DNA from: Colimorpha_A sp045543555
GTDB taxonomy: Bacteria > Bacillota > Clostridia > Oscillospirales > CAG-272
Assembly (NCBI GenBank): GCA_045543555.1
Contig: JAZQMQ010000009.1
Coordinates: 124,001-188,000 of the forward strand
Direction: 5' to 3'
DNA: 64,000 nucleotides
Of the stretch, positions 35,001 through 42,499 are shown one piece after another. Position numbers and translations under genes: made by a program. Position 1 is the stretch's first letter. The number at the start of each line of letters is the position of its first letter. Below the pieces are notes generated by a model that saw nothing but the letters and a program-made list of their open reading frames with translations, was not told the origin of the DNA and made no database searches.

Positions 35001-35542
35001 TGGATCTCGTGAGAGGTACGGAAGCCGTCGAAGAAGTTGAGGAAAGGAACTCTGCCCTTGATGGTTGCAAGGTGGCAAACTGCACCGAGGTCCATAACCT
35101 CCTGAGGATTGGTACAAGCCATCATAGCATAACCGGTCTGACGACAAGCGTAGACGTCGGAGTGATCTCCGAAAATGTTAAGAGCGTGGGAAGCTACGCA
35201 ACGAGCTGATACGTGGATAACCGAGGGGAGAAGCTCACCTGCGATCTTGTACATATTAGGGATCATAAGAAGAAGTCCCTGAGAAGCGGTGAAGGTGGTA
35301 GTAAGAGCACCTGCCGCAAGAGAGCCGTGTACTGCACCTGCAGCACCTGCCTCAGACTGCATCTCGACAACCTTTACGGTGTCGCCCATGATGTTCTTGA
35401 GACCGGTTGCAGACCAGGAGTCGGTCAGCTCTGCCATAACGCTGGAAGGCGTAATGGGGTAGATGGCAGCAACCTCGGTGAACGCGTAAGATACGTGCGC
35501 CGCCGCGGTGTTACCATCCATGGAAATCATTTTTCTTGCCAT
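32006..35542 (-). CDS. nifJ: Pyruvate:ferredoxin oxidoreductase
   Basis: 1178 aa, the standard homodimeric length. The N-terminus has YPITPSSVMAELTDSW; two [4Fe-4S] clusters are in CAKCNKCAYVCPH and CMGCGVCIGVCP; the thiamine-diphosphate domain has GCSSIWGGSAPATPYTVN and GGDGWAYDIGFGG. It oxidises pyruvate to acetyl-CoA and CO2 and reduces ferredoxin, here probably the 56-aa ferredoxin at 15.4 kb. Codon use is strongly biased, as expected for a very highly expressed gene. A GGAGG site precedes the ATG. Confidence 0.97.
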   Translation of the reverse strand: MARKMISMDGNTAAAHVSYAFTEVAAIYPITPSSVMAELTDSWSATGLKNIMGDTVKVVEMQSEAGAAGAVHGSLAAGALTTTFTASQGLLLMIPNMYKIAGELLPSVIHVSARCVASHALNIFGDHSDVYACRQTGYAMMACTNPQEVMDLGAVCHLATIKGRVPFLNFFDGFRTSHEIQKIEAWDYEDLNELVDKDAIAAFRARALNPEHPVLRGSAENGDIFFQHREACNPYYDALPAIVEEYMDKVNAKIGTDYKPFNYYGAPDADRVIVAMGSICDVIEEVIDYMNANGEKVGLVKVRLYRPFCADKLVNAIPATAKKIAVLDRTKEPGSLGEPLYLDVVTALATAGVNAKVVGGRYGLGSKDTPPQSVFAVYENLKADAPKSNFTIGIVDDVTGLSLTEVPAPDTAAAGTVSCKFWGLGGDGTVGANKNSIKIIGDHTDKYIQAYFQYDSKKTGGVTISHLRFGDSKIKSPYYITKADFVACHNPSYMLKGYKIVQDVKPGGTFLLNCQWNEAEVEANLPADAKKYIADNNISFYVVNAIDKAREIGMGKRTNTILQSAFFALANIIPIAEAVDYMKYMAKKSYSKKGDAVVEMNYKAIDAGVDALVKVEVPASWKNASCECAEEVVNGDRADLVKFVKTVLNPVSKMLGDTLPVSAFKDMADGTYPQGSSAYEKRGVAVDVPVWNADTCAKCNKCAYVCPHATIRPYALTADEVAAAPAQMKKAPKPIVKTEYVYTLAISPMDCMGCGVCIGVCPTNSLTMVPKDSQLAEQEVFDYCVEHVTEKEDVASNKNLISSQYKQPLLEFSGSCAGCAETSYARLITQLFGERMYISNATGCSSIWGGSAPATPYTVNKASGRGPAWGNSLFEDNAEHGLGIYLGQKTIRNRLIEKVKALNTPCEKCKAIVDNYLNTVNDGAENEKATKALVELLEGWAAEGCEASKEILAEKNYLSKKSVWIFGGDGWAYDIGFGGLDHVIASGEGVNIMVFDTEVYSNTGGQASKASQVGQVAQFAAAGKAIGKKDLAQIAMSYGYVYVAQVAMGSDMNQTLKALTEAEAYNGPSIVIAYAPCEMHGLKGGMTNCQAEMKKAVESGYWQTFRYNPALKAEGKNPLTIDCKEPTASYVDFIKSENRYSRLAAAFPERAAELFEKAEKNAKAKYEHLKKLEELYGK

Positions 35543-35585
35543 GATGTTTCCTCCGTGTATTTAATATTTTTTATAACGTTGTTAT

Positions 35586-35650
35586 GCAAAGAAGGTGTAT
35601 CCACACTCTTTGCCACCTTATATTATAGCACTTGAATATTAAGTTGTAAA
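35586..35650 (-). promoter_or_regulatory. nifJ: Promoter and leader hairpin of nifJ
   Basis: Minus strand TTTACA (35650-35645), 17 bp, TATAAT (35627-35622). The leader contains GCAAAGA paired with TCTTTGC around GTGTGGATACAC (35586-35614), probably a stabilising 5' hairpin because no T run follows. Confidence 0.75.
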
Positions 35651-35733
35651 TCCCTTTTTGCAAATTTCCCGACATTATATAAAATATTTTTTGGGTGTGG
35701 AGTTGTATTTTGACAATATTACCAAAAATAAAT

Positions 35734-35760
35734 GCTCCTATTCCAAAATAGAATAGGAGC
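35734..35760 (-). terminator. Terminator of the ThuA-like gene
   Basis: GCTCCTATTC and GAATAGGAGC form a perfect 10-bp stem; ATTTATTTTTGG follows on the minus strand. Confidence 0.8.
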
Positions 35761-35772
35761 GCGATACAGAAA

Positions 35773-36501
35773 TTATACCAGCTTGCGATAATAAGGGCAT
35801 TCGGAGGGGTAACGGCAGGTAAAGTTCTCAGCGGGTGCTGCCCATTTTACAGCGTTTATGATGACCTTTTGAATGTTTGCATCATGATACGTTGGGCAGG
35901 TCTCATGACCGGGCTGGAAGTAGAACACCTTACCGAGACCGCGAAGGAAACAGCATCCCGAACGGAAGATGTTACCGTGCTCAAACCATGATGAGAATAC
36001 AACTGCATCGGGCTGAGGAATCATGAAGGGCTCGCCGTACATTTCCTCCTTGCCAAGATCAAAATGCTCGGGAAGTCCCTCTGCGATGGGGTGGGAAGGA
36101 AGGATTGTCCAAAGTATCTCCTTCTGCTCGTCTCCCCAGAGGAGATGACCCGACGTACCGACTATGCTTCTGAAGGGCTTCGACATATGAGCGGAATGAA
36201 GAGCGATAAATCCCATTCCGTGATTGTAAACACGGTTTTTCACCTTTTCGACAATAGCATCGTCTACAAGATGATGGCACATATGACCCCACCAGATAAG
36301 CACGTCGGTGTTTTCAAGCACCTCGTCGGTGAGACCGTGCTGCTCGTCGTCCAAAGCCGCAAGTCTTACCTCATAGCCTGCTTCCTCAAGGAACTTTCCG
36401 ATGCATCCGTGAATACCGTCGGGGTATATAGCTTTAGCGGCCTTATCTGTTTTTTCGTGGCGGAATTCGTTCCACACGGTTACTCTGATCTTTCTTTCCA
36501 T
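35773..36501 (-). CDS. ThuA-like domain protein (trehalose utilisation family)
   Basis: 242 aa from ATG 36501 behind AAAGGAG. The glutamine-amidotransferase-like fold of ThuA shows VTVWNEFRHEKTD, DVLIWWGHMCHHLVDD, MGFIALHSAHMSKPF and the C-terminal FYFQPGHETCPTYHD. No catalytic Cys-His-Glu triad of true amidotransferases is expected. ThuA proteins relate to sugar catabolism; no sugar operon is beside it, so the role stays open. Confidence 0.85.
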   Translation of the reverse strand: MERKIRVTVWNEFRHEKTDKAAKAIYPDGIHGCIGKFLEEAGYEVRLAALDDEQHGLTDEVLENTDVLIWWGHMCHHLVDDAIVEKVKNRVYNHGMGFIALHSAHMSKPFRSIVGTSGHLLWGDEQKEILWTILPSHPIAEGLPEHFDLGKEEMYGEPFMIPQPDAVVFSSWFEHGNIFRSGCCFLRGLGKVFYFQPGHETCPTYHDANIQKVIINAVKWAAPAENFTCRYPSECPYYRKLV

Positions 36502-36566
36502 AACGTTCTCCTTTTTGATGATCATGATTTGTTTCTATTATATTTGGGTATAATATTTCAAGGGTG

Positions 36567-36668
36567 ATGATTTTGAACTTTTTCCGAAATTTTTTGATTG
36601 GATTTGCACTTGGACTTTTTATATTTACGTTACTTGCGATATGGGGAATGTATTATATGGGGATCTGA
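36567..36668 (+). CDS. Possible 33-aa single-helix membrane peptide
   Basis: A frame from ATG 36567 (or TTG 36573, better spaced from AAGGG at 36560) to TGA 36668 gives FFRNFLIGFALGLFIFTLLA followed by WGMYYM, a basic N-terminus and one transmembrane helix. An extended -10 (TGGGTATAAT, 36545-36554) lies just upstream. It is convergent with the acyltransferase gene, whose stop is 7 bp away. No family recognised. Confidence 0.4.
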   Translation: MILNFFRNFLIGFALGLFIFTLLAIWGMYYMGI

Positions 36669-36674
36669 AAAACT

Positions 36675-37787
36675 TCAGCTCTCATTTTTGCTTGTAATTT
36701 TCTCCTCGATTGCCGCAAGACGCTTTTTCAGCTTAAGAGCGGAGAAAAGAAGGTGCCTCGGTATGTCAATCAATGAGCAGAAAACGTAAATTCCCAGAAC
36801 TATACCGAGCGTTATGAGAATTACCATTGGCAGAGGTTTGTCCACGACCGATGCAAAGCGTCCCTTTAGCAGATATACCCATACAAGCGGATGGGAATGA
36901 ATGATATAAACGCTGAATGACGTTGCCGCGAGGAGGCTTATTACCTTTTGCATTATTCTCGGTCGGATATTTATCTGCTTGAACAGAATGAAGAGGAAGA
37001 AGCCTGCTCCGAGGATTGTGGGTGAGGTGTAGGTGAGCAGAACTCCGCAGTAAACCTCAAGAGCAGTTCCCGAAAGAACAGTATCCGAAAATACAGTCAC
37101 ACCCCAGGTGATGAGAATACAAAAAACGTATCCGATCAAAGCCTTAATCGGCGTGAGTGATCTTAAGGGCTCGTATTTTTTGATATACATTCCGAGAAGA
37201 TAGAGATAAGCAAGCCATACAGCCGAATATCCCGTATTCAGATCCATAGCATCTCCGCCCGCCATAAGCGATACGACTGAGAAAAATACCGTCATAACCG
37301 CAAGCATCGTTCCAAACTGTTTCTTTGAAAGCGTGTCGGCAGTCTTGCTTAAGATGGGCAGAAAGAGAAACAGGCAGAAATAGCTCGAAAAATACCAATA
37401 ACTGCCCGAGGTTACGGGGAATATCGACTTGATCACGGTGATAAGTCCGACACTTTCGGGACGGAAGATCGCAAATCCGGCGGTTATCAGCAGGGTGTAG
37501 AAGGCGACCTGGAGCCAGAGAAGCACGAGCGATGAATACTTCGGCTTGGAATTGACATAGCCCGAAATTAAAGCGTAGCAGTTAACTGCGCAGTATGCGG
37601 CACTCTCAAGGAGCCAAAGGGCTTCGTTTTTGCCGCGCATTCCGACCGATGCATCGAGAATTCCGCCCTGTCCGACAACGTGAAGAAGAACGACCATCAG
37701 CATTGCGACGGCTCTTAGCAAATCGATTCCGTAATTTCTGTTACTTTCGGATCTTGTCAAGCTTTTGTCCTCCGTTTCGTGTTTCAC
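36675..37787 (-). CDS. Acyltransferase family 3 membrane protein
   Basis: 370 aa with about ten transmembrane segments. The first contains GIDLLRAVAMLMVVLLHVV, with the His that is conserved in OatA/acyltransferase-3 proteins, and SFSVYIIHSHPLVW lies near the end. These enzymes O-acetylate surface glycans or peptidoglycan from the membrane. No extracellular SGNH domain is attached. It is monocistronic; the substrate is unknown. Confidence 0.85.
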   Translation of the reverse strand: MKHETEDKSLTRSESNRNYGIDLLRAVAMLMVVLLHVVGQGGILDASVGMRGKNEALWLLESAAYCAVNCYALISGYVNSKPKYSSLVLLWLQVAFYTLLITAGFAIFRPESVGLITVIKSIFPVTSGSYWYFSSYFCLFLFLPILSKTADTLSKKQFGTMLAVMTVFFSVVSLMAGGDAMDLNTGYSAVWLAYLYLLGMYIKKYEPLRSLTPIKALIGYVFCILITWGVTVFSDTVLSGTALEVYCGVLLTYTSPTILGAGFFLFILFKQINIRPRIMQKVISLLAATSFSVYIIHSHPLVWVYLLKGRFASVVDKPLPMVILITLGIVLGIYVFCSLIDIPRHLLFSALKLKKRLAAIEEKITSKNES

Positions 37788-37892
37788 TATCTGTTATTAT
37801 ACGGCTGTTTTAATAAAAAGTCAATAGAAACATAGATTGATAATCCATCGAAGTCTGTTTGTTAACAAAAATTAAAAAAATACTCAAACCCC

Positions 37893-37921
37893 TTGATATA
37901 TAAGGGGAAATGTGGTAAAAT
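37893..37921 (+). promoter_or_regulatory. Promoter of the HU-rqcP run
   Basis: TTGATA (37893-37898), 17 bp, TAAAAT (37916-37921). The leader holds a hairpin (about 37945-37979: ATCGGC with GCCGAT), followed by GAGGT before the ATG. Confidence 0.8.
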
Positions 37922-38016
37922 TACATCAGTATGCAAATACAAAAAACAGGATCGGCGTCCGTCGGCTGCCGATTCTGTAAAATAAATTTCATACCGACGG
38001 AGATATGAGGTAATTC

Positions 38017-38292
38017 ATGAACAAGACAGAGCTCATCGCAGCAGTAGCAGAAAAGACCGGACTTAAGAAGAAGGACGCTGAGGCAGCAGTTGCAGCAGTT
38101 CTTAATACCGTAGCAGACACTCTCGCAGCAGGTGAGAAGGTTCAGCTCATCGGCTTCGGTACATTCGAGACCAAGACCCGTGCAGCAAGAGAGGGCAGAA
38201 ATCCCCTTACTGGCGAAACCATCAAGATCGCAGCTTCCAAGACACCTGCATTCTCCGCAGGCGCTGCTCTTAAGGCTCAGGTAAACAAGTAA
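38017..38292 (+). CDS. hup: DNA-binding protein HU
   Basis: 91 aa. MNKTELIAAVAEKTGLKKKD and the arm region GFGTFETKTRAAREGRNPLT are diagnostic of HU. It compacts DNA and stabilises bends. One base separates its stop from the rqcP start, a conserved order that continues into the sporulation genes yabP and yabQ. Codon use is strongly biased (GCA, CTT, AAG), as in other abundant proteins here. Confidence 0.96.
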   Translation: MNKTELIAAVAEKTGLKKKDAEAAVAAVLNTVADTLAAGEKVQLIGFGTFETKTRAAREGRNPLTGETIKIAASKTPAFSAGAALKAQVNK

Positions 38293-38293
38293 T

Positions 38294-38536
38294 ATGCGTC
38301 TGGACAAGTACCTGAAGGTCTCGCGTCTTATCAAAAGACGTACCGTTGCAAACGATGCTTGCGACAATGCAAGAGTAATGGTAAACGGCAGAAACGCAAA
38401 AGCGTCATACGACGTTAAGGAAAACGATGTGATCGAGATCTCCTTCGGTGAGAGAACGCTGAAGGTGAGGGTGCTTGATATAAAGGAGCACACCTTAAAG
38501 GCAGATGCTTCGTCTCTTTACGAAGTGATTTCGTAA
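38294..38536 (+). CDS. rqcP: RqcP (S4 domain ribosome quality-control factor)
   Basis: 80 aa. An S4 domain (MRLDKYLKVSRLIKRRTVAND, then ARVMVNGRNAKASYDVKEND) fills the protein, as in YabO/RqcP and Hsp15. RqcP helps RqcH add alanine tails to nascent chains on split 50S subunits. The window also encodes RqcH at 50.4-52.2 kb. It is translated from the HU transcript. Confidence 0.9.
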   Translation: MRLDKYLKVSRLIKRRTVANDACDNARVMVNGRNAKASYDVKENDVIEISFGERTLKVRVLDIKEHTLKADASSLYEVIS

Positions 38537-38541
38537 TATCG

Positions 38542-38599
38542 GTCATAAATCCGCCTCCGCTGTATTATACTGTATCAGTATCAAAACGGAGGCGGCAAT
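38542..38599 (+). promoter_or_regulatory. yabP: Ribosome-binding-site hairpin with promoter-like loop before yabP
   Basis: CCGCCTCCG (38551-38559) pairs fully with CGGAGGCGG (38587-38595), burying the yabP ribosome binding site. The stem starts and the loop holds a sigma-E-like pair: GTCATAAA (38542-38549) and TATACTGT (38566-38573), 16 bp apart. A transcript starting in the loop would lack the 5' arm and be translatable, while read-through from HU would be silenced. Confidence 0.55.
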
Positions 38600-38884
38600 A
38601 TGACAAACAGGATAGGCACGGAAACAAACGGTGAGGTGAGCCAAAAGCTCATCTTGTCCGACAGGCAAAGCCTCGAGGTCGGCGGTGTTACCGATGTTGT
38701 GAGCTTCGACGAGAGCGGAGCGGTACTGAAAACGGTAAACGGAACGCTGATGATCGACGGCGAGGAGCTCCACGTAACCAAGCTCGATATCGAAAACGGC
38801 AACGTCAGTGTTGAAGGAAAGGTAAACGGTCTGTTTTTCTCTGACGGCGGTGATCGGAAGGGAAGAAAGCGCATCTTCAAATGA
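38600..38884 (+). CDS. yabP: Sporulation protein YabP
   Basis: 94 aa. LSDRQSLEVGGVTDVVSFDE and LMIDGEELHVTKLDIENG define YabP. In Bacillus it is made in the mother cell under sigma-E; its exact role in the cortex is not known. Its stop overlaps the ATG of yabQ (ATGA). Its ribosome binding site lies in the 3' arm of a perfect 9-bp hairpin, described separately. Confidence 0.93.
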   Translation: MTNRIGTETNGEVSQKLILSDRQSLEVGGVTDVVSFDESGAVLKTVNGTLMIDGEELHVTKLDIENGNVSVEGKVNGLFFSDGGDRKGRKRIFK

Positions 38885-39390
38885 TACTTTTTCCCACACC
38901 CGTCGATCAGTTCTTTCCATTTTTGATCTGCTCGTTTTTCTTGGGTATTGTTCTTGGAGCCATATATGAAATATTCAGGATCCGAAGGATCGCATTTAAA
39001 AACGGATCGGTTAAAGCAACAAAAATTATTGATACCGTTATAACGGCGTTTGAGGACACCGTTTTTCTCATATTTGCCGCAATCACGACAATAATCCTGT
39101 CATATAAGCTCAATTACGGAATTCCACGATGGTATTCCTACGGGGCAGCGATTTTGGGCGTGATTTTGTGGCGGAAAACCGCGGGGAGACTCATAATTAA
39201 GCTCGCGGATAAAATAATCGCACTCATAAAAGGTTCAATCAAGAAAATTTTGGGGAAGGTCATACTCCCGCCGATACGGTTTATTTCGGGATTGATTGGA
39301 AAAATTGCATTAAGGATCAAAAATAACAGGGCAAAAGCCTACACTAAGAGATATCTGAAAGGGATCCTCGACAGTATCTTTAACGAGTAG
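38881..39390 (+). CDS. yabQ: Spore cortex biosynthesis protein YabQ
   Basis: 169 aa. Four hydrophobic segments start at QFFPFLICSFFLGIVLGAIYE, with IYEIFRIRRIAFKN, and DTVITAFEDTVFLIFAAITT in YabQ order. A basic C-terminal tail (KAYTKRYLKGILD) follows. It is a mother-cell membrane protein needed for cortex assembly. It is translated together with yabP; divIC follows after 24 bp. Confidence 0.92.
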   Translation: MILFPTPVDQFFPFLICSFFLGIVLGAIYEIFRIRRIAFKNGSVKATKIIDTVITAFEDTVFLIFAAITTIILSYKLNYGIPRWYSYGAAILGVILWRKTAGRLIIKLADKIIALIKGSIKKILGKVILPPIRFISGLIGKIALRIKNNRAKAYTKRYLKGILDSIFNE

Positions 39391-39414
39391 AAATGTCTGA
39401 GAGGAGTACGTAAA

Positions 39415-39690
39415 ATGAAGAATGCAAGACTTAATTTTTTTATAAAGCTGACTATTCTTGTGGTTATCTGCTTCTGCGCGGTAAATATCATACGTCTCCG
39501 TACCGAATATAATTCGCTAATCGAGGCTCAGAATAAGCTCGAACAGCAAAAGGAAGTCTATGAGGAGGAAATCGAGCGCTTAAAGAGTGAGCTTGAAAGG
39601 CCTATGGACGACGAATACGTTATGCGTATTGCAAGAGAAAAGCTTAATTATTATCTTCCCGATGAAGTAATCTTCTATAACGACCGATAA
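39415..39690 (+). CDS. divIC: Septum formation initiator DivIC (FtsB-like)
   Basis: 91 aa. A short cytoplasmic N-terminus, one transmembrane helix, a coiled coil (IEAQNKLEQQKEVYEEEIER) and the C-terminal MRIAREKLNYYLPDEVIFY identify DivIC. It acts in the FtsL-DivIB-DivIC complex that activates septal peptidoglycan synthesis. The position after yabQ is conserved. It is also the last gene before the degenerate beta-lactamase-fold protein. Confidence 0.93.
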   Translation: MKNARLNFFIKLTILVVICFCAVNIIRLRTEYNSLIEAQNKLEQQKEVYEEEIERLKSELERPMDDEYVMRIAREKLNYYLPDEVIFYNDR

Positions 39691-39784
39691 TAATGCCACT
39701 TGATTTTGGCTTAATAATGGTTTATAATAATACTGTACCGATTGCTCGGTGCAGTATTTTTGATTTTTACGGGCGGAATATATA

Positions 39785-41068
39785 ATGAGAAAGCTTACGG
39801 TCGGTGAAAAAACCGCATATTCAGTAGCGCTTGCAATGACAGCGCTTTTTATTTGTACGGCAATTCTTGCCGCGGTTATCATGGGGGCTCTGAAAAAGAC
39901 GGAAATTGAATTTTCAGAGTACCGCACTGATGCGGAGATAAAGCTGTCCGAGCTTGAAAAAAAGCGAAATGAAATGAGGGCGGCGACATCCGAGCTTGAA
40001 AATAAGCTAAAGGTCGCCGAAAAAACGAGAGCAGAGCTCGAAATGAAGATAGGACAGACCGAAAAGGAGCTATCCGAGCTTAAAAGCTCATTTGAAAACA
40101 AGGACGAGCTGTATAAAACGCTCAACGATCAGCTATCTTCATTAGAGAATGATCTGAAGACGAAGAATGCGGAGATCGAGGCGCTAAAAAATGACGTTAA
40201 GGAGCTGTCAAGGGCATACGGAGCAGATCTTAACAGCCAGTATGAGCTTATGGCAGAGCTTACCGCCCTGCTTGATACGCTTTCCGAGGACGGAAATTTG
40301 TCGGTATATTACAAGGATCTTGAAAGAGGTCATCTTTACAGGTTCAATGAAGCTAAAGAGTACCCCACCTCAGGCTGTATAGCGATTCCTTTTGCCCTGT
40401 CGGTGCTGGAAGCGGCTTCGGAGGAAAAAAAGGAATACGACAGGCTGCTCGGCGACCTTCAGGTGACCGATCCGAATGCAACGGAGGTTCCGAATTTTAC
40501 ACGTAAATACGATCTGGATAAAATCTTCGTTTATACGGAGGATAAGGCAGTAAACGGTTCGGGCGTGATAAAGGACAGCGATTTCGACTCGGAATTCAGC
40601 TACTATGAGCTTTTTGAGCTTTATCTTAAGTATAGCGATTCGGTTGCGGAGAAGGAGCTTAATGCCTTATACGGTACCACTCTCAGAAACACTTTGCTTA
40701 AGAATATAGGAACAACTGTAATGAAGACGGATCCCGAAAAAACAACCGCATCGGATCTCGGTCTGATTATGCAGAGGCTGTATTATTTTGCTGAAAGCGG
40801 AGCTTCATATTCGTCACTTATCAAGAAATCCATGGCAGAATCGGCTCACAACGTAATGATATGCGGCGGAATAAGCGACAAGACGGTTCTTCATCAGCAC
40901 GGATGGAGCGAGGGGGCTTATCACGATATGGCTGTCGTATATGACGAGCATCCCTACGTTCTTGCGATAACAACTGATCTTGATAAAGGCGGAGACGTTA
41001 TAAATAAAAACATACAAAAGATCGCTTCGCTGATCGACGGCATACACGAATGCTTCTACGGAGAATAA
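39785..41068 (+). CDS. Membrane-anchored coiled-coil protein with catalytically degenerate beta-lactamase-like domain
   Basis: 427 aa. A transmembrane helix (residues 14-36), a long coiled coil (40-165), then a class A beta-lactamase / serine-hydrolase-like domain. Catalytic positions are lost. Where SXXK is expected before the I-P segment there is SGCIAIP (Gly197 for Ser, Ala200 for Lys). SDN reads SDS in YSDSVAEKEL. KTG reads QHG in HQHGWSEGAYHDMAVVY, while the rest of that strand is canonical. It is likely a cell-envelope scaffold or sensor rather than an enzyme. It lies between divIC and ispE. Confidence 0.75.
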   Translation: MRKLTVGEKTAYSVALAMTALFICTAILAAVIMGALKKTEIEFSEYRTDAEIKLSELEKKRNEMRAATSELENKLKVAEKTRAELEMKIGQTEKELSELKSSFENKDELYKTLNDQLSSLENDLKTKNAEIEALKNDVKELSRAYGADLNSQYELMAELTALLDTLSEDGNLSVYYKDLERGHLYRFNEAKEYPTSGCIAIPFALSVLEAASEEKKEYDRLLGDLQVTDPNATEVPNFTRKYDLDKIFVYTEDKAVNGSGVIKDSDFDSEFSYYELFELYLKYSDSVAEKELNALYGTTLRNTLLKNIGTTVMKTDPEKTTASDLGLIMQRLYYFAESGASYSSLIKKSMAESAHNVMICGGISDKTVLHQHGWSEGAYHDMAVVYDEHPYVLAITTDLDKGGDVINKNIQKIASLIDGIHECFYGE

Positions 41069-41070
41069 CG

Positions 41071-41979
41071 ATGAATACTGTAACCGAAAAGGCGTACGGA
41101 AAGATCAATCTGTATCTTGACGTCGTGGGGAAACGCGACGACGGGTATCACAACATTTTAAGTGTAATGCACACTGTGGGACTTTTTGACGTTGTGACAG
41201 TTTCAAAAGCCGAAAACGATATAAAAATGACCTGCTCCGATCCGGGCTTAAGCTGCGGAGAGGATAATCTGTGTGTGAAAGCCGCCAAAAAATTCTATGA
41301 CGCCACAAACATACACGGCGGATGTGAAATATATTTGGATAAAACACTTCCGATGGGTGCGGGAATGGGAGGCGGAAGCGCTGATGCCGCGGCGGTTCTC
41401 CGAGCATTGAATAACCTTTATGACGCTTCACTTACAACCGATGAGCTTTGTGATATCGGTGTTAAGATTGGTGCAGACGTACCGTTTTGCGTGGTCGGGG
41501 GATGCAAAAAAGCCGAGGGTATCGGCGAAATTCTGACTGATTTTCCTTCTTTGCCGGAATGTTTTCTGGTCATCTGTGAAGGCGGTAAAAAGGTAAGCAC
41601 TCCCGAGGCGTACAGGCAGACAGACTGCACTCCCGCATCAAAGATAGGCGATTTTGAAGGTTTGAGAAATAATATGCTGAAGGGAAGCCTTGAAGGTATC
41701 TGCAATCGCCTTTATAATCGTTTTGAGGATACGTATGCCGACTGCGAAAGAGTGAAGGACTTATTAGCAGACAATGGCGCAAACGGTGCCTTGATGACAG
41801 GCTCGGGCTCGGCAGTGTTCGGAATATTTGATTGCACAGATAAAGCCGAAAAAGCCCAAAAAGTGCTTGAAAAATCGGGAATTCGAAGCTTTGTCACCGC
41901 TCCTCACTATCATATTGAACAAAAATCGCGCGTCAAAACCGTCACTCTGCACAATCGTTTTCCTGAAGCGAAACCTTGA
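41071..41979 (+). CDS. ispE: 4-diphosphocytidyl-2-C-methyl-D-erythritol kinase
   Basis: 302 aa from ATG 41071 behind GGAG, 2 bp after the preceding stop. GHMP-kinase motifs are intact: AYGKINLYLDV, LPMGAGMGGGSADAAA (ATP loop) and GALMTGSGSAVFG. It phosphorylates CDP-methylerythritol in the MEP isoprenoid pathway in the cytoplasm. The C-terminal tail is slightly longer than usual. A promoter-like TTGACA-17-TGTAAT pair overlaps its end. Confidence 0.95.
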   Translation: MNTVTEKAYGKINLYLDVVGKRDDGYHNILSVMHTVGLFDVVTVSKAENDIKMTCSDPGLSCGEDNLCVKAAKKFYDATNIHGGCEIYLDKTLPMGAGMGGGSADAAAVLRALNNLYDASLTTDELCDIGVKIGADVPFCVVGGCKKAEGIGEILTDFPSLPECFLVICEGGKKVSTPEAYRQTDCTPASKIGDFEGLRNNMLKGSLEGICNRLYNRFEDTYADCERVKDLLADNGANGALMTGSGSAVFGIFDCTDKAEKAQKVLEKSGIRSFVTAPHYHIEQKSRVKTVTLHNRFPEAKP

Positions 41980-42034
41980 CAAAAAATGTTAGCGATTGTG
42001 TAATTATTTTACTGATAAGATTATAAAAAGTAGA

Positions 42035-42095
42035 CTGTGACATGAAAAGGCTTAATAAACTTATTGTAATTTTTGTAGCTGTTGTAATGTCACAG
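42035..42095 (+). repeat. Inverted repeat around a signal-peptide-like frame
   Basis: CTGTGACAT (42035-42043) and ATGTCACAG (42087-42095) flank a 20-codon frame (from ATG 42042, MKRLNKLIVIFVAVV) that stops at once. It looks like a secreted-protein start left over from a deletion. Confidence 0.4.
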
Positions 42096-42219
42096 CCCTT
42101 GTAATTTCCCCTCTGCTGCAGGTGACGTAGAAGCTCTGCATACCCGGAAGATCGACCCCGCCACCTTCGCTACCAAGGTTACCGACGGTCCCTTCACCTT
42201 CGGTTCCGTTCCCGGTGAT

Positions 42220-42333
42220 AACGGCGCGGGAATGATCGGGCGTTTGGTCATTAATATGATGGAGGATTACCGCTTGAACGTAATAGTTTTCGATCCTTTT
42301 CTCCCCGATAAAAAGGCTGATGAGCTGGGGGTA
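42220..42333 (+). pseudogene. Fragment of a D-isomer-specific 2-hydroxyacid dehydrogenase
   Basis: About 38 codons match the NAD-binding Rossmann segment: GAGMIGRLVINMMEDY, then VIVFDPFLPDKKADELGV. The homology stops on both sides and no start or remaining domain is present. The opposite strand has a 104-codon frame (42375-42061) behind AAAGGA, which I regard as less likely. The sequence from 41980 to 42500 is otherwise a patchwork without intact genes. Confidence 0.55.
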
Positions 42334-42375
42334 GTAAAGTCCGTTATGTTCGGTATTAGTAATCTGATTTTTCAT

Positions 42376-42432
42376 TGTAAATATCCTTTCTTAAAAATGT
42401 TTTCGTTTGGCATCAACTATAAAGGATATTTA
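42376..42432. repeat. Inverted repeat GTAAATATCCTTT / AAAGGATATTTAC
   Basis: Two 13-bp arms face each other about 30 bp apart, and a TTGGCATCA / TGATGCCAA pair overlaps the same region up to about 42461. The dyads may mark the edge of a lost element. Confidence 0.45.
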
Positions 42433-42499
42433 CTTAGGCGGTGCTCGCGCGTGATGCCAACAACAGCAGATTGACATCACATATCACCGAACACAAAAA

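Noticed and set aside
37931..38008. 25-codon leader peptide before HU
   Set aside because: It has no ribosome binding site and would start at the first transcribed bases; the hairpin in the same place explains the sequence better.
42061..42375. 104-codon minus-strand gene behind AAAGGA
   Set aside because: The plus strand over part of it encodes an obvious dehydrogenase Rossmann segment, and the minus product matches nothing I know. The ribosome binding site lies in an inverted repeat.
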